IMG/VR virus record: IMGVR_UViG_3300037459_000125 | Span: 1-59,439 of that record | Strand: one strand, 5' to 3' | Length of the DNA: 59,439 nt | DNA from: a virus | Shown here: piece after piece, positions 57,663-59,439 of the stretch | Position numbering within the stretch: position 1 is the stretch's first letter | Layout: each line of letters starts with the position of its first letter | Notes under the pieces: model-generated | The model's input: only the letters and a program-made list of their open reading frames with translations | The model's database searches: none | What the model was told of the DNA's origin: nothing | Translations under genes and position numbers: made by a program

Positions 57663-59244
57663 ACCAAGTACCTCCCTTCCCATTAGGGTAAACTTGCAAA
57701 CTCCCAGTATCCAAGAGATCCTTTATGATCTCATGTCTCTTCTTCAACTCCCACTTCCGGAACCTCTGAGCATAGGTCCGCTTCGTGCTCCACCCTCCCT
57801 GAGAATTTAGCCAACCCAGCACCTCCCGACACTTTAAGGCGTCGTCAGTCTCATTGGCCTGAGCCATGAACAACGGTATGAACTCAAGCTCAGCCTCGAC
57901 GATGCCGATAGCCTGTTTCATAGTGGCGGTCTGGATGTAGGGGAGGTCTTCACCCTCGGAGATGGCGAGGATCGAGGCGAGGCGGAGGATGTGAATGCAG
58001 CGGCGGTCTAGGGTATGTTTCTCGGCCTCTGTCAGATCCCGGGGAATCTTACCGGCCTCCCGCATCCACCATCCGTGGAAGAACTCGTCGCACTCCTCAG
58101 TGATCCGCATCACCTTCGGGCGGTCCAAGCTGTAGCATAGAAAGATCAGTTCCTCCGCCAACCTCTCGGCCTGGAGGGGATCTAGGATGGGGATCCGAAG
58201 GAAGGAATACTTACGGTTGGACGGGGGTCGGTAGATGAAATTCACCCGCTCGATGAACCCACCTTCCTTGGCGTCGGAGCTGATGGTGTTCCGCATCCAT
58301 CCCGGCTGGGTGCAAGCTAGGATACTGAAGGCCATCCTCCAAATATCCTCCTGCCCACCGGTCTTGGTGGACTTGTGGTACTCGGCACCGAAGCCTAGCT
58401 GGGTAAGGAGGGGGATCATCAGGCCCGCTCCGAACTTGGCCGAGCCTGCGGTGTTGGACAGCTCATCCGAGAACATGATCGCTACGGCCTCTCCGTCCTT
58501 GGGTTGCTCGACCATGTTCCCCGGGGGGAGGACGGACCGGGGCTTCGCGGAGAGGACGGAGAGTTGTTTAGTCAAGTCCTGGGGGGTGATGTCACTGGCG
58601 ATGAAGGGGATCTTGAAGGCATCGGTGTTGGGCTTGGACAGGACTCCCGTGGTTTCCATGTCATCAAACCTCCGGTTCATCCGAGTAAGGACATCTTGGG
58701 CAACTTCCATTGCGACTGTCTTACCGTTTCCCTTCGGGCCCGCGAGGACTATGAATTGGCTTAGCCAGATTCGGGCGACGTTGTTATCTACGTAGTAGTT
58801 TCGTCGGATCGCGGCTCCCAGGATAGAAGCCCCGGCCCAGAAGTGGAGAGCCAACGGTACTTTGTTCCATCGTGCATACTCAAGGTAACGTCCCAACCAA
58901 CCGCTAGACGGATAGATGTCTTCTCCAGGATCACAGACGTATCCCGCATAGTCGCTTGTTCTGACTCGGAGCGCCCTTTGAACATCTTCTCCGCTCGGTA
59001 GGTTAAGTATTCTTCTAAGGCACTGTTGTGGGTTCTGGTTCTCTCTCGTCCTCGGGAAAAGAAGCGCATACCTTTGAAGAAGGAGCCCTTGGTCCTCTTT
59101 TGATAACTCTTTCCATCCGTGTCGGAGTTCATTGGCCAGTTCCTCCTGTGCGTAGTCGTCCCGGTCGAAACTCTCTTGATCCCTACTGATCTGAATTGCA
59201 CGCTGTTCGAGTTCAGCGTTGGAGCTTAGTCCAGTGGACTCCAC
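57619..59244 (-). CDS. DUF3987-type replication ATPase, 541 aa
   Basis: Probably a helicase-like ATPase in DNA replication. GPKGNGKT (about 169-176) is Walker A and AIMFSDE is Walker B; YLEYARWNKVPLALHFWAGAS before it is typical of DUF3987 proteins, which often follow a primase domain. No primase motif is seen in residues 1-110. Its start overlaps the end of the polymerase gene by 19 bases. Confidence 0.75.
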   Translation of the reverse strand: MESTGLSSNAELEQRAIQISRDQESFDRDDYAQEELANELRHGWKELSKEDQGLLLQRYALLFPRTRENQNPQQCLRRILNLPSGEDVQRALRVRTSDYAGYVCDPGEDIYPSSGWLGRYLEYARWNKVPLALHFWAGASILGAAIRRNYYVDNNVARIWLSQFIVLAGPKGNGKTVAMEVAQDVLTRMNRRFDDMETTGVLSKPNTDAFKIPFIASDITPQDLTKQLSVLSAKPRSVLPPGNMVEQPKDGEAVAIMFSDELSNTAGSAKFGAGLMIPLLTQLGFGAEYHKSTKTGGQEDIWRMAFSILACTQPGWMRNTISSDAKEGGFIERVNFIYRPPSNRKYSFLRIPILDPLQAERLAEELIFLCYSLDRPKVMRITEECDEFFHGWWMREAGKIPRDLTEAEKHTLDRRCIHILRLASILAISEGEDLPYIQTATMKQAIGIVEAELEFIPLFMAQANETDDALKCREVLGWLNSQGGWSTKRTYAQRFRKWELKKRHEIIKDLLDTGSLQVYPNGKGGTWYGIAGLEVPERALV

Positions 59245-59439
59245 TTCTTGAGGCTCCCCCAGTTCTTGCCGGTCTCGATGTCGGCAGGAATTGACACCCC
59301 ATTCAGGCCATCGATGGGTGCTTCCATTACAGCCCGTACCTTCTCAGCCCAATGGTCAACGAGGAGATCGGGGACCTCCAGTAGAAAACTGTCGTGCATT
59401 TGAAGGATAATTGGACAGTTTAGCAGGTCCAGCTCCCCC
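59226..59439 (-). CDS. polA: C-terminal end of DNA polymerase I (joined to 1-1332)
   Basis: This is the same reading frame as the gene at 1-1332, continuing across the circular join. The last 28 codons (59226-59312) end in TAA; 59313-59439 repeats bases 1-127. It contains the motif C region with HDS in the repeated part. Confidence 0.88.
   Translation of the reverse strand, partial: GELDLLNCPIILQMHDSFLLEVPDLLVDHWAEKVRAVMEAPIDGLNGVSIPADIETGKNWGSLKKWSPLD
59313..59439. repeat. Right copy of 127-bp terminal direct repeat
   Basis: Exact copy of 1-127; see the first entry. One copy must be removed to obtain the circular sequence. Confidence 0.93.

Noticed and set aside
1-59439. CRISPR array, integrase or attachment site, rRNA
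   Set aside because: No regularly spaced repeats, no tyrosine or serine recombinase motifs and no rRNA sequence were noticed on either strand.

Overview
The window is a complete circular genome of a tailed bacteriophage, most likely a podovirus. Bases 1-127 are repeated exactly at 59313-59439, so the unique length is 59312 bp. No integrase, excisionase or attachment site is visible, and the family A DNA polymerase has a Tyr at the position equivalent to E. coli Pol I residue 762. Both fit a virulent, probably aquatic phage, although one Cro/C1-type regulator is present. The host cannot be named. Two weak hints are a phage tRNA-His without G-1 and with A73, a feature known from a clade of Alphaproteobacteria, and a dockerin-like motif of the kind common in Planctomycetes.

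Layout: two long transcription units diverge from a control region at about 15.9-18.9 kb. The leftward (minus) arm runs from 17.4 kb to 1 and on through the contig ends to about 57.6 kb. It holds many short, tightly overlapping early genes, then recombination and replication genes: a PD-(D/E)XK nuclease with an Fe-S type cysteine set, a Sak4-like ATPase, a GroES-like protein, a uracil-DNA glycosylase, a split PolA and a DUF3987-type ATPase. The rightward (plus) arm holds short coiled-coil genes, tRNA-Asn, a DEDD exonuclease and a SprT-like protease. It then has the packaging and head module (TerS-like, TerL, portal, scaffold-like, capsid), a long run of fibre-like virion genes, a holin/Rz/Rz1 cassette, adaptor and nozzle genes, three large internal virion proteins, an M15 endolysin and a PurD-like gene. 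No tape measure, sheath or major tail tube gene is seen, which supports a podovirus.

The most unusual features are these. (1) Eight genes of the virion module (31.2-46.9 kb) begin with textbook signal peptides, and several are cysteine-rich, although their bodies look like phage fibre or virion proteins. (2) Several intergenic elements are repeated and can form hairpins whose two arms have changed together: the promoter-leader repeat at 18440 and 18807, and the terminator plus double-hairpin leader at 30628 and 32537. (3) The PolA gene is split inside the exonuclease domain, between motifs Exo II and Exo III. (4) A 15-bp inverted repeat encloses a 147-nt intergenic element at 13419-13595, and a hairpin-rich gap lies at 5653-5991. 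(5) A fossil 3' end of an exonuclease gene marks a recombination join at 20673.

All calls come from reading the sequence and from remembered family features. No database search or folding program was run.
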